A stretch of DNA of 25,830 nt from positions 1-25,830 of the forward strand of contig CAKSFM010000024.1 in assembly GCA_934454525.1 (NCBI GenBank), given 5' to 3'. The notes beneath the pieces were generated by a model. It ran no database searches, was not told the origin of the DNA, and saw only the letters and a list, made by a program, of their open reading frames with translations. The stretch comes from an uncultured Clostridia bacterium. GTDB lineage: Bacteria > Bacillota > Clostridia > UMGS1883. Shown here piece by piece: positions 10,001 through 17,157 of the stretch; the first letter of the stretch is position 1, and every line of letters begins with the position of its first letter. A program made the position numbers and the translations under genes.

Positions 10001-13000
10001 TGCGGCGTCAGCTGCGGAAGCTCCGTCCGAAAGCAGCTCGGAATAAGCCTTGTCAAATTTCACATAAACGTTTCTAACGGTTTCATCACCCTTTGCCGTC
10101 AGCCTGAAGCTTCCGTCATTCACACTAACGCTCGGTTCTGTTTCAAAAGCCGGAGGCTCGGAGTCAACATTATCTATATAATAGACCGGGAAATCCATGC
10201 CCTCAGCCTTTATTTCAACCAATTCGCCGTTTATCAGCGCTTTATCGGTATAGTTTCCGGCATTGTCCTCGGAATTCAGCATGATATATCCGTTGCTGAT
10301 GAAATGATAAATTCCGTCCGCATCGGGGGTTACTCTTACATAATCCTCGTAAATGTTCTCACCTGTTTCTTCATCGTAACCAACCCAGCGGCTGTTCAAA
10401 TCCTCCTCCGGGATTGAATCCAAATCATCGCTATTGACTGCCCTGCGCCAGGCTTCAATAGAACTTTGCGGATTCTCCGTGTCGGTAACAACTGTTCCGT
10501 CGGGTGCAGTCTGTGTGTCGTAAACTCCGTTAATTTTCACAAGCACTTCGTTTGTCATGCGCTCGGTTTCGGATACGGACATATCAAAGACGGGCGCAGC
10601 GTTATCGCGGCGGAGCTTCATCACATAAATCGGCGAAACCGTTCCCCTGTCAGGGTGCTCAAATCTATAGTAAAGCGTCACCCCGCGGATTTCCTTTTCA
10701 TCTCCGAAAAGATACTGCCCTATGTCATAAGGCTGCGACTCAACTCCATACCGATCCGCTTCAAATTCAATAACATCCGAAAGATTTTTCGGGTCTGTTC
10801 CTATGTGTACCGCAAGCTTTGCCTTGTTTTCCGATTCTGTGATATTCTGAACGGGCGCTCCGTAATAAGCCGCGTCGCTGTCTGAATAACTGTTTCCGGA
10901 AGGGCTGAAGCGAATGAACTGAGTATAATTCGCATACTCCGGATACTCCGTGTTGATTGTATACAACGGAACATTTTGCGTTATATCCTTTCCGTCCTTA
11001 TCAAATATTGCCTCCGTATTTCCTTTGCCGGCGCCGTCAATATCCCTGTAGTGACTGACCCAATTTCCCGTATCATAGCACGTGCTGCCGAGATAGGCGC
11101 GCGGCATATTATTGAAAGCATAGTAGGCTATCGGGATTTTTGTGCTTTGAACACCTCCGGTATAGCTCATGTTGCTTACAAGCTCATAACGCACGGGATT
11201 CATATTTCCGTTTTCATCGGCTTCGTAATATTCGGGTGTGACGCCGCTGATGTCAATGTCAGCAACTGCACTTTTGCCGCCTGCCGAATCACCGAGCTTC
11301 AGCTCGTCAAACGTCCACGTTTGACTAACTGTGCGGCTTATTTCCCGTCCGCTGATATCTGTTCCGCTGTAAACCACCTTTTCAAATGTTATATAGCTGT
11401 TATTTAAATCAACGCGCTCAAGACCCGTCACGGGGTCGCCTCCGAGCAAAAACTCAGCCTGTGCAAAGCCGAACAGATGCGGAGTGTTCACGGGCTGCGT
11501 ATACTTATCAATATCGCTTGCCAAAATTAAGTTCACTTTGCCGCCCTTTATATAGTCCACCCTTTTGCCCGAAGCGTCATTCGTTGAAAAGCGGCTTTGC
11601 GTGACCGCTGCTTTCGGAGCGGCGTATATAGTATTAAAATCAACTGTTCTTATGAGAGTGCTGCCGTCCCCTCTTTCTGCGCCGAGCACAAGCATAATGG
11701 GGCGCGAACTTTTGCATGCGGGAATATCTCCGCTGTAGTTTTCGTCCGTTTCATCAATCCTTGCCACGCTTGTTTCTCCCGTCAGATTAACGCCGAACAC
11801 CGAATCATTGTTCGGCTGCTCTGTTGACGGATCATCATCCGCAGGCGTGTGCACATCCGCAATCCTTTCGGCACGCGCCTTAAAATCAGCAAGATAATTT
11901 TCCGTTATATAACTTGCCGCATCGCTGACCCCGGCAGGCTTTTCTGCCCATACGAACCAATAGCATTTTGTGTTTTTGATATTAACGTTTGCCGACGGGT
12001 AATCCCCCTGCAAATAGTCTTTCTGCGAGTCGGCGGTATATTCAATTGAGGTATACGTGCGGTCGTATCTCATCGGGATTTTCAGTATTTCGCTTGTGTT
12101 TCCCCTTGAGTCGCTCGCTTTTATCCACGCCACCTTGGAATGAATGCTGCCGTCCTCCGGAAGCTCCGGGGCGGAAATAACCGCTTCTTTTCCGTTTTCG
12201 GTCGTATATACCGGTTCATCCGCATCATTATCCGAAAATCCGTACATATATGTAACATCATCATCCATGTCGGAAATTGCAATATGAATTTTCTCAAAAT
12301 CCACCGCTGTTTTTATCTCGGGCGCTGCTTTGTCATACCCTGACCAATCGGGGGCGGAAAGGCATTCTTCCGCGCTTGCCGCATTGCCGGCTTCGTCCGC
12401 AGCCTTAACGGTGATGTCAATTGCATCTGCCTCGCTGTTATCGGGCAGCTTTATAAATCCGTACGCCGCGCACTCCCCGTTTCTTCCGACTATCGGTGCA
12501 CCGAAAGCTGCATTCATATTGCCGCTTTCGCTGCTTATCCAGTTATTGTCATTATAATTTTCCGAAGCGGATACCTGATAGAGTATTCCCTCATTCTTTG
12601 CCGTTCCGTGCACTCTGACGGTAAATGCTGCATCGCATCCCTCAGCAGAATTGTCATCTATCAGAGCTTTTATCGCTATAACTCCGTCATTATCCTCATT
12701 TGCCGAAAGCGTTATAACCGGCGCGTCGAAATCAATTTTGTATTGCTTGTCGGGCGAAATCCTATACTCCGATATTTTTCCCTCGGCTTCGGGCGGAATG
12801 TCCGTCGGCGCAAGTACGCCGCCGCTGTCTGCATAATTCATCATCAGGTAACCCGATTCATCCCTGAATGTTCTGCCGGGGGTTACCTTTATAACTTTAA
12901 CGGAGCTTCCGTCCATTTTATAGCTTGGATAAACCAATACTTTGTAAATAAGCGAGTTCCAATCTCCATCCTCCGGGGCGGCAGTTATATACTCGCCCTT

Positions 13001-14416
13001 ATCATTTTTTATATTGAGCGTTATTACGGGCGCACCCTCTGCACGGGCACCCTTTGAAAACCGCTTATTCATCGAAAGTTTAACCGTGAGCATTTCCCAC
13101 CGATTAAAGAAAGGATTGTTTTCATTGCCGCCTTTCGTCATTTCAATGCTTTTAATGCCGAACGGCTGCAAGTCAACCCTGCCTGCTCCGCCGACAATTG
13201 CCGTCACCTTGCCTGCCGGCTGAGAGCCGTTCTCATCGGCAGCAAACTTGTTTCCCGAAATATCATATATATTATTCCACAGCTTGGAGTTTTCTCTTTC
13301 GGATACTGTTACCTTGCTGAAATTATAGAAATATCCGCGCTCCTGAGTTACAGCCGATGCGTCTGTATAAGGATCGGCAATTTTATACTCAAACACCATC
13401 ACGGGTTTTCCGTTCGTTTTCGACGGTTCGAATTTCAGGAAAGGCGCTTCCGCAATTATGCCGCTTGTGCCGTCAATGCCGATTGTTTCAACATTAAGTG
13501 CCAGCTTCGCAATATCGCTTTGCGACATATTTTTGAAAACGACGGGTTCATCCCACTGAACGCGGAAGTACACAGTGCGGCCTTTAAGTTCTCTTACCTT
13601 GTCAAGCGTTATCACACCGCCATCAATTTCCTTTGTTCCGTCAGCGTCCGCAGTTACCTTAACGGAGCTTATCCGCGGACCCTTTATATCCCTGCCGACA
13701 AGCATTGCTCCCGATAAATAGGAATCAACATTTGCGTCCTTGTCACTCATCGCTATAAACGAAATAGCGCCAAGCTTATCGCCGCTTTTCCATGCCGAAA
13801 AATCGCCGAGGTTCGGACCGCCGCCGAGCGTGTTATAGTTTTTCCAGCCGCCGCCGCTTGATTTAACCATTTCGTCCAAAGCAAATGTATAACCAATATC
13901 GTTGCTTTTTCCCGTCAGACCCCAGCGCGTCTGAACGGTTTTTACTTTCCATGAGAAAAAGTACTGTATATCACCCTTGTCGAACATCCCCGATATATTT
14001 CCGTTTTCTCTGCCCTCTTTCTCGTCAAGCGCACGGAAGCGGATTGTTGCATCCCAGCGGCGAACTTTCCGCGGACCGGTTATCTTCGTCTGCCATTCCC
14101 CTTTTGAGTTCAGACAGTCCGGCAAGTCGCCGCTGAGTCTGCGCCCGAAATGGTTCAGCAGATAGTTGTTTTTCTGAAGCCATTCAATCGATTTTGCTTC
14201 ATCTCTCGTTATTTTATCGCTCAATGTGCCCCACTCGGTTACGCCGGCATCAAAAAGCTTCAGGCTTTCTCCGCCTGCATAAAGCTGAGTTACCGGTTTA
14301 TATGTAACTGTGTGTCCGTAAGCGTTTTGTCCGTTTTCGGCTGCCCTCACAGCGCCGAGGCTCTGATTCACAAGCATGCCCAGCGCAAGAATAACTGCCG
14401 CAGCTCTTTTTCTCAT
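7022..14416 (-). CDS. giant secreted multi-Ig-like repeat protein (2464 aa)
   Basis: An N-terminal signal peptide (cleavage near residue 25, VRA-AE) marks it for export. Much of the chain consists of Ig-like beta-sandwich modules. At least nine boundaries of the D-x-x-[AP]-P type can be read, near residues 561, 694, 1270, 1417, 1690, 1894, 1979, 2170 and 2280. Many modules carry the D-x-[AR]-GN turn typical of bacterial Ig-like domains. The first 550 residues do not show this pattern and I do not recognise them. The last 80 residues are rich in Tyr and Ala and also unassigned. There is no SLH domain, LPXTG motif or C-terminal TM helix, so how it stays on the cell is unclear. It may bind the SLH-anchored partner encoded next. 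AAGGAGGAG precedes the ATG, which lies one base after the stop of the pseudo-receiver gene, so the two are translationally close. Confidence 0.92.
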   Translation of the reverse strand: MRKRAAAVILALGMLVNQSLGAVRAAENGQNAYGHTVTYKPVTQLYAGGESLKLFDAGVTEWGTLSDKITRDEAKSIEWLQKNNYLLNHFGRRLSGDLPDCLNSKGEWQTKITGPRKVRRWDATIRFRALDEKEGRENGNISGMFDKGDIQYFFSWKVKTVQTRWGLTGKSNDIGYTFALDEMVKSSGGGWKNYNTLGGGPNLGDFSAWKSGDKLGAISFIAMSDKDANVDSYLSGAMLVGRDIKGPRISSVKVTADADGTKEIDGGVITLDKVRELKGRTVYFRVQWDEPVVFKNMSQSDIAKLALNVETIGIDGTSGIIAEAPFLKFEPSKTNGKPVMVFEYKIADPYTDASAVTQERGYFYNFSKVTVSERENSKLWNNIYDISGNKFAADENGSQPAGKVTAIVGGAGRVDLQPFGIKSIEMTKGGNENNPFFNRWEMLTVKLSMNKRFSKGARAEGAPVITLNIKNDKGEYITAAPEDGDWNSLIYKVLVYPSYKMDGSSVKVIKVTPGRTFRDESGYLMMNYADSGGVLAPTDIPPEAEGKISEYRISPDKQYKIDFDAPVITLSANEDNDGVIAIKALIDDNSAEGCDAAFTVRVHGTAKNEGILYQVSASENYNDNNWISSESGNMNAAFGAPIVGRNGECAAYGFIKLPDNSEADAIDITVKAADEAGNAASAEECLSAPDWSGYDKAAPEIKTAVDFEKIHIAISDMDDDVTYMYGFSDNDADEPVYTTENGKEAVISAPELPEDGSIHSKVAWIKASDSRGNTSEILKIPMRYDRTYTSIEYTADSQKDYLQGDYPSANVNIKNTKCYWFVWAEKPAGVSDAASYITENYLADFKARAERIADVHTPADDDPSTEQPNNDSVFGVNLTGETSVARIDETDENYSGDIPACKSSRPIMLVLGAERGDGSTLIRTVDFNTIYAAPKAAVTQSRFSTNDASGKRVDYIKGGKVNLILASDIDKYTQPVNTPHLFGFAQAEFLLGGDPVTGLERVDLNNSYITFEKVVYSGTDISGREISRTVSQTWTFDELKLGDSAGGKSAVADIDISGVTPEYYEADENGNMNPVRYELVSNMSYTGGVQSTKIPIAYYAFNNMPRAYLGSTCYDTGNWVSHYRDIDGAGKGNTEAIFDKDGKDITQNVPLYTINTEYPEYANYTQFIRFSPSGNSYSDSDAAYYGAPVQNITESENKAKLAVHIGTDPKNLSDVIEFEADRYGVESQPYDIGQYLFGDEKEIRGVTLYYRFEHPDRGTVSPIYVMKLRRDNAAPVFDMSVSETERMTNEVLVKINGVYDTQTAPDGTVVTDTENPQSSIEAWRRAVNSDDLDSIPEEDLNSRWVGYDEETGENIYEDYVRVTPDADGIYHFISNGYIMLNSEDNAGNYTDKALINGELVEIKAEGMDFPVYYIDNVDSEPPAFETEPSVSVNDGSFRLTAKGDETVRNVYVKFDKAYSELLSDGASAADAAYGIKDVPGMMSGGFNAENGEITAEIYAKYSQTVPITSLTLILEDSAGNQSEYKYNFETPLYGKKAEVTNAKGANGYPIWKYGEALNFSVPVIMDGTNGKYALSYDSVPIYSDGITEIGFTDLFGESASENIYADVFGAAFAHTLKFAADGKEITPQTKVSADVTITIDTGKTKNLSVDGGKNEFTFSENGELSYSLTNSELGETKRFRIPVINIDKTAPEAIVSFHAESEQNIETGEQNIYSATYSIEGFSEDGVTLIPSADGAAPSSVTFDSASGSFEYTFRFRDEAGNEGSYTADASEIAFAQRTDNIIADYRLTYQAADGNGFRTIGRFGSNDNIDIELVNRAVSVKIEALNKNGEVVPSSVSVNGDIPDGAKVYAKEKLVMFTSESSADRAVNLTISGNGSGNSISAAVLLPADTIDLTAPTGTVNYRADGNTVKAYLVTKDTDLAENGVYVTGTKTDGKAFELKSDENGYYTELDLNGVGKFVLTDKAGNVGTVAIAVLTIDKEPPQVVSEGWQSVIDAKTEEAIKELLSTPTNSTIKLFITFNEQLKGAEVKAYKDSGKKEELHPTGDYVTAVTSGTTLTVEFKQNCLAMLTVYDLRDNASVLWRPEDGPISVIDRDIPKLSEGYPKRTKDGNTVKLEYVFEGGEEVMLLQSHEDGYKNSHIVTVSENGTQTLNFADRAGNVFSDYPVITDIDDLAPNIKMSVDYVGSGSELSGNDSYKAGNFYTNKDVRILLNVTDETADGIKVTAKTKSGAPIAVTAEKVESNGKTYNYSVIVSENGSYQVTAADKWGHENSVETNVSVIDRTPPAVKLGGSIVLKAGTGREEAIAEIEEVIEAADTQSGANAPIGDKFGEVNGGVKLTIDLGAVNLEKEGTYTAKITAADRLGNAAEKKCSVVVLKDIYQFNVNGTSVYANDVYTTAAGKIRILNAGKTAKLYYAQGYKTAAQMKYAKGFDAADGFDAPHKGYYTVLAQEEGRKMYLLYVYVN

Positions 14417-14417
14417 A

Positions 14418-14807
14418 TTAACACTCCTCCTTTTTTAATGTCAAAACAGTATTTTCACACTGCCGCATCAAAGCGGAAACCCGTGCAAGAAACACGTCCG
14501 TTCTGTACGGCTTTTTAATCCAGTCATCTGCCCCGGCGTTAAGCATCGGGATTTCTTCCTCTTCACTTCTGCCGATCAGAAGCAGCTTCGGCGGTTTTTC
14601 CGTGCTCTTAACCTTTTTGCAAAAACGGATTCTTTCATTTTCATCATTATCAAGCTCAGCGATGACAAGCCGGATATTCTCATTTTCAAGCTGCACCGGG
14701 ATTTCTTCGCCGCATGAACAGCAAACGGCGCCATATCCGCTGCGTTCAATCATTTTCCCCGTCAGCGCAGCAAGCTCCCTGTCATTGCCGACAATCAATA
14801 CCTTCAA
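14418..14807 (-). CDS. stand-alone degenerate receiver (CheY-like) protein
   Basis: The protein is 129 residues from a TTG start at 14807, chosen because GGGAGGTG lies six bases upstream. An in-frame TTG at 14849 lies inside a terminator hairpin and is unlikely. The fold pattern is CheY-like: beta-1 KVLIV, beta-3 LVIAE, beta-4 LLLIG, and a conserved K99-P100. The key residues are altered. The acidic pair after beta-1 is G7-N8 (D9 follows), the phosphoacceptor position is Glu51, and the beta-4 Thr/Ser position is Gly79. It should not be phosphorylated normally, and Glu may mimic the active state. There is no output domain. Cysteines cluster at 29, 30 and 32. It is the first gene of the operon with the two giant surface proteins. 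The family assignment is good; its role is inferred. Confidence 0.85.
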   Translation of the reverse strand: MKVLIVGNDRELAALTGKMIERSGYGAVCCSCGEEIPVQLENENIRLVIAELDNDENERIRFCKKVKSTEKPPKLLLIGRSEEEEIPMLNAGADDWIKKPYRTDVFLARVSALMRQCENTVLTLKKEEC

Positions 14808-14834
14808 ACCAACACCTCCCGAATAAAAGAAAAA

Positions 14835-14861
14835 GCTCCGGCAGCGCAAGCCGCCCGGAGC
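14835..14861 (-). terminator. rho-independent terminator or attenuator
   Basis: Arms 14835-14841 and 14855-14861 (GCTCCGG/CCGGAGC) pair, with an inner GCG/CGC extension. On the minus strand they are followed by TTTTTCTTTT. It lies after the response-regulator gene and only 28 bases before the TTG start of the pseudo-receiver. It would end the kinase-regulator transcript, and would also sit in the leader of any transcript from the promoter suggested at 14884-14913. Confidence 0.8.
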
Positions 14862-14883
14862 GACAGCCTTTTCCGCTATGTAC

Positions 14884-14913
14884 AGTATATCAGAAAAAGC
14901 CGCATATATTGAA
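14884..14913 (-). promoter_or_regulatory. tentative promoter of the giant-protein operon
   Basis: On the minus strand a good -10 box TATACT (14889-14884) is preceded by a weak -35 TTCAAT (14913-14908) with an 18-base spacer. Transcription would begin near 14877, upstream of the hairpin at 14835-14861. The weak -35 fits a promoter that needs an activator such as the neighbouring OmpR-type regulator. That link is inferred. Confidence 0.4.
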
Positions 14914-14933
14914 TTGTTAGGAAAAACTCACAA

Positions 14934-15632
14934 TTAATTTGCCGTAAAGGAATACCCTTTCCCATAAACCGATATTATGTCGTAATCCTCGGAATTTTCC
15001 GTGTCAATTTTCTTTTTCAGATTTCTGATATGAAAACGGATTGTCCGCGTGTCCTCAACGGACGGGATTCCCCACACCGCTTCATAAAGCTCTCTTTGCG
15101 AAAAGACCTTGTCCTCGTTTTTCATCAGAAAAAGAAGCAGTGCAAATTCCTTTACTGTGAGTTCTGCGTCTTGACCCCTTAAGAATGCCTTGTTTTTCGA
15201 AATATCAAGCGTCAGCGCACCTTTTGTGATATACTCAAGGCTTTCATGCTTCTTCTTAACCTTTAAATGGCGCGACAGAAGCCTTTGCGTCACGGCGAGC
15301 AGCTCGTCAAAGCTGCACGGCTTTGTAAGATAATAATCGCCGCCGCGCCCAAGTCCCTCCACCTTGTCGCCGATTTCGTTTTTTCCTGTCAGAAATATAA
15401 CGGGGTTATCGCTTTTCCTGCGAAAGCTTTCGCATACGTCGTAACCGCTGCCGTCGGGCAGCATAACATCCAGAATAAGCATATCCGGCACATTTTCCGA
15501 AAGGCAGCGATAGCTTTCTTCGGCTGTTGCCGCTGTCAACACATTATACCCCCTGCGCTTAAGCAGCCGTGCATTGATTTTCAAAACCTCCGGCTCATCT
15601 TCAACAATAAGTATCAAAGCTTTTTCGCCCAT
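14934..15632 (-). CDS. OmpR/PhoB-family response regulator
   Basis: This 232-residue protein has an intact receiver domain (residues about 5-120) with acidic residues E11-D12, phosphoacceptor D55 (LILDVMLPDGSG), T82 and K104-P105. A winged-helix DNA-binding domain follows (about 130-230, LTVKEFALLLFL, RELYEAVWG, RTIRFHIRNLKKKI, YGKGYSF). Length and layout are standard. It starts directly after the stop of the kinase gene (TAA then ATG), and its GGAGG site (15645-15641) lies within the last codons of the kinase, so the two are co-translated. Phosphorylated by that kinase, it should control promoters, most plausibly including that of the giant surface protein operon just downstream. Targets cannot be read from the sequence. 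Confidence 0.95.
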   Translation of the reverse strand: MGEKALILIVEDEPEVLKINARLLKRRGYNVLTAATAEESYRCLSENVPDMLILDVMLPDGSGYDVCESFRRKSDNPVIFLTGKNEIGDKVEGLGRGGDYYLTKPCSFDELLAVTQRLLSRHLKVKKKHESLEYITKGALTLDISKNKAFLRGQDAELTVKEFALLLFLMKNEDKVFSQRELYEAVWGIPSVEDTRTIRFHIRNLKKKIDTENSEDYDIISVYGKGYSFTAN

Positions 15633-16919
15633 TTATTTTTCCTCCGTATATGGCAAGGTGAATGAAACCGTTGTTCCCTTGCCGATTTCGCTTTCAATCC
15701 GGATTTCTCCTCCATGAGCTTCAATAATCTGCCGGCACACAAAAAGTCCTATTCCGTGCCGCCAATATTCCTTGCTGACTGAAACATATCCGTCAAACGC
15801 TTTTTTCCTTATCTCCTCGTGCATACCCTCGCCGTTATCCGAAACAGATACTGTCTGCCCCGCACCATTCGACTTCAGCGAAACAGTGATAATCCCGTTT
15901 TTCGTGTGCTGCAAGCTGTTTGACAGAAGATTGGTCACAACCTGCGTTACCCGTGCGCAGTCAATCTGAATAGGCGGAAGCTCTGCAAGCTCCAGCACAA
16001 GCCTGTTTTCGCCAGTATCATTTTTTCCGAAATAAACTTCCGCCGCTTCACGCACAAGCAGCGACAAACGCACAGGCGCAAGATCAAGCGTCAGCCTGCC
16101 TTGCTCAATCGCAACCGTGTCCATAAGCTCGACCACGATTCTGTCAATGCGCACAACCATTTTTTCAATCGTTTTTTGATTTTCTATCATGGTATCCGTA
16201 TCGGAGCTTCCCTCTTCAATCATTTCAAATGTATCGCGCGCGTGAAGATTTATTGCATTGAGCGGATTTTTGATTTCATGTGCAACCGTTGTCAGGAACA
16301 CCGATTTTGCCTCATCATGACGTTTGAGCTGATCATTCTGCTCCGCAAGCCTTTTCCGCTGCTCCTCATACTCACGCAAATGCAGAAACCAAACCGCTCC
16401 GCATGAAGCGCATACCGCCGCCGTTGTAACGAGAATATCCGTCAGCATTTCGCGCTCCGTCTGAAACCATGTAACATACCCGGGATTCAGGTAGCAGAAA
16501 ACCGAAACCGTTATGTATTCCGCAACCTCGGCAAGAGAAACCCACACCGCGCTCTTGCCATCTAACATCAGCACCGTGAACAGAACCGCAAAAACAAACA
16601 TTGACGGCATTCCGCCCTTATATGCACCGGAAGCAAAGAAAAGCGCCGGGAAAAAAATCATAAAAATAGTTACAATCGTTATAATATAAGCAATCCGATA
16701 TCTTCCCGTTTTATATGTAAACATCAAAAGTCCTGCCGAAAGAACGGCAAGAAAAGCGCTGAGGATAACGCTTGTGTACATGCCTGTTATTATGTTCAAT
16801 ATAAGAGTTGCGGCGCTGATGCCTGTTCCGGCAAGTGCAAGCACATTGAACAGCCGAACGCGGAAATCAAGCTCCGTATCAAAAAAACGCATTGCAAATT
16901 TTTTTATTCCGTTAGACAA
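15633..16919 (-). CDS. membrane sensor histidine kinase, six TM segments
   Basis: The protein is 428 residues from a TTG at 16919, which has GGAGG (16932-16928) eight bases upstream. An upstream TTG at 16934 overlaps that site and would be a poor start. Six hydrophobic segments (about 24-43, 48-67, 76-96, 104-119, 123-143, 159-179) form the sensor part, with little extracellular sequence, so the signal may lie in the membrane. A short coiled coil (about 181-203) leads to the HisKA box HEIKNPL with H214. The ATPase domain has N-box N330/N334, G1 box D361-x-G363-x-G365 and G2 box G389-x-G391. All catalytic motifs look intact. It forms an operon with the response regulator. The stimulus is unknown. 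Confidence 0.94.
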   Translation of the reverse strand: MSNGIKKFAMRFFDTELDFRVRLFNVLALAGTGISAATLILNIITGMYTSVILSAFLAVLSAGLLMFTYKTGRYRIAYIITIVTIFMIFFPALFFASGAYKGGMPSMFVFAVLFTVLMLDGKSAVWVSLAEVAEYITVSVFCYLNPGYVTWFQTEREMLTDILVTTAAVCASCGAVWFLHLREYEEQRKRLAEQNDQLKRHDEAKSVFLTTVAHEIKNPLNAINLHARDTFEMIEEGSSDTDTMIENQKTIEKMVVRIDRIVVELMDTVAIEQGRLTLDLAPVRLSLLVREAAEVYFGKNDTGENRLVLELAELPPIQIDCARVTQVVTNLLSNSLQHTKNGIITVSLKSNGAGQTVSVSDNGEGMHEEIRKKAFDGYVSVSKEYWRHGIGLFVCRQIIEAHGGEIRIESEIGKGTTVSFTLPYTEEK

Positions 16920-16941
16920 CGGCATCACCTCCAACGCTTAT

Positions 16942-16970
16942 ATCATATATCATTGTTTCCGCATTTGCAA
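16942..16970 (-). promoter_or_regulatory. promoter of the two-component operon
   Basis: On the minus strand, -35 TTGCAA (16970-16965) and -10 TATGAT (16947-16942) are separated by exactly 17 bases, and sit 23 bases before the TTG start of the kinase. The -10 matches five of six consensus positions and the -35 four of six. Confidence 0.6.
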
Positions 16971-17015
16971 GCACATTTTTTAAAGGGGCGGCAGCAAAAT
17001 GCACAGAACTCAAAA

Positions 17016-17053
17016 AGGCTGTTTAAAAAGTCAATCGACTTTTTAAACAGCCT
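17016..17053. terminator. terminator palindrome, second family member
   Basis: A perfect 17-bp stem (17016-17032 with 17037-17053, loop AATC) has the same sequence family as the palindrome at 424-464, differing mainly at the centre. On the minus strand it is followed by five T, so it would end the four-gene operon whose last gene stops at 17158. The surrounding 16935-17157 gap holds only this hairpin and the kinase promoter; I see no gene in it. Confidence 0.8.
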
Positions 17054-17157
17054 CCGCTAATAAGAGTAAATTACAATAGTTATATTGCCTGTAATATCTG
17101 CTTTTTCTCCTTTTCTTGCGTTCCGGAGTTTTTTAACATCCCCTTTTTGCGTTCTAT

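Noticed and set aside
7022..14416. Diversity-generating retroelement target in the Ig-like giant
   Set aside because: No reverse transcriptase gene and no template-like second copy of any part of the gene were seen in the window.
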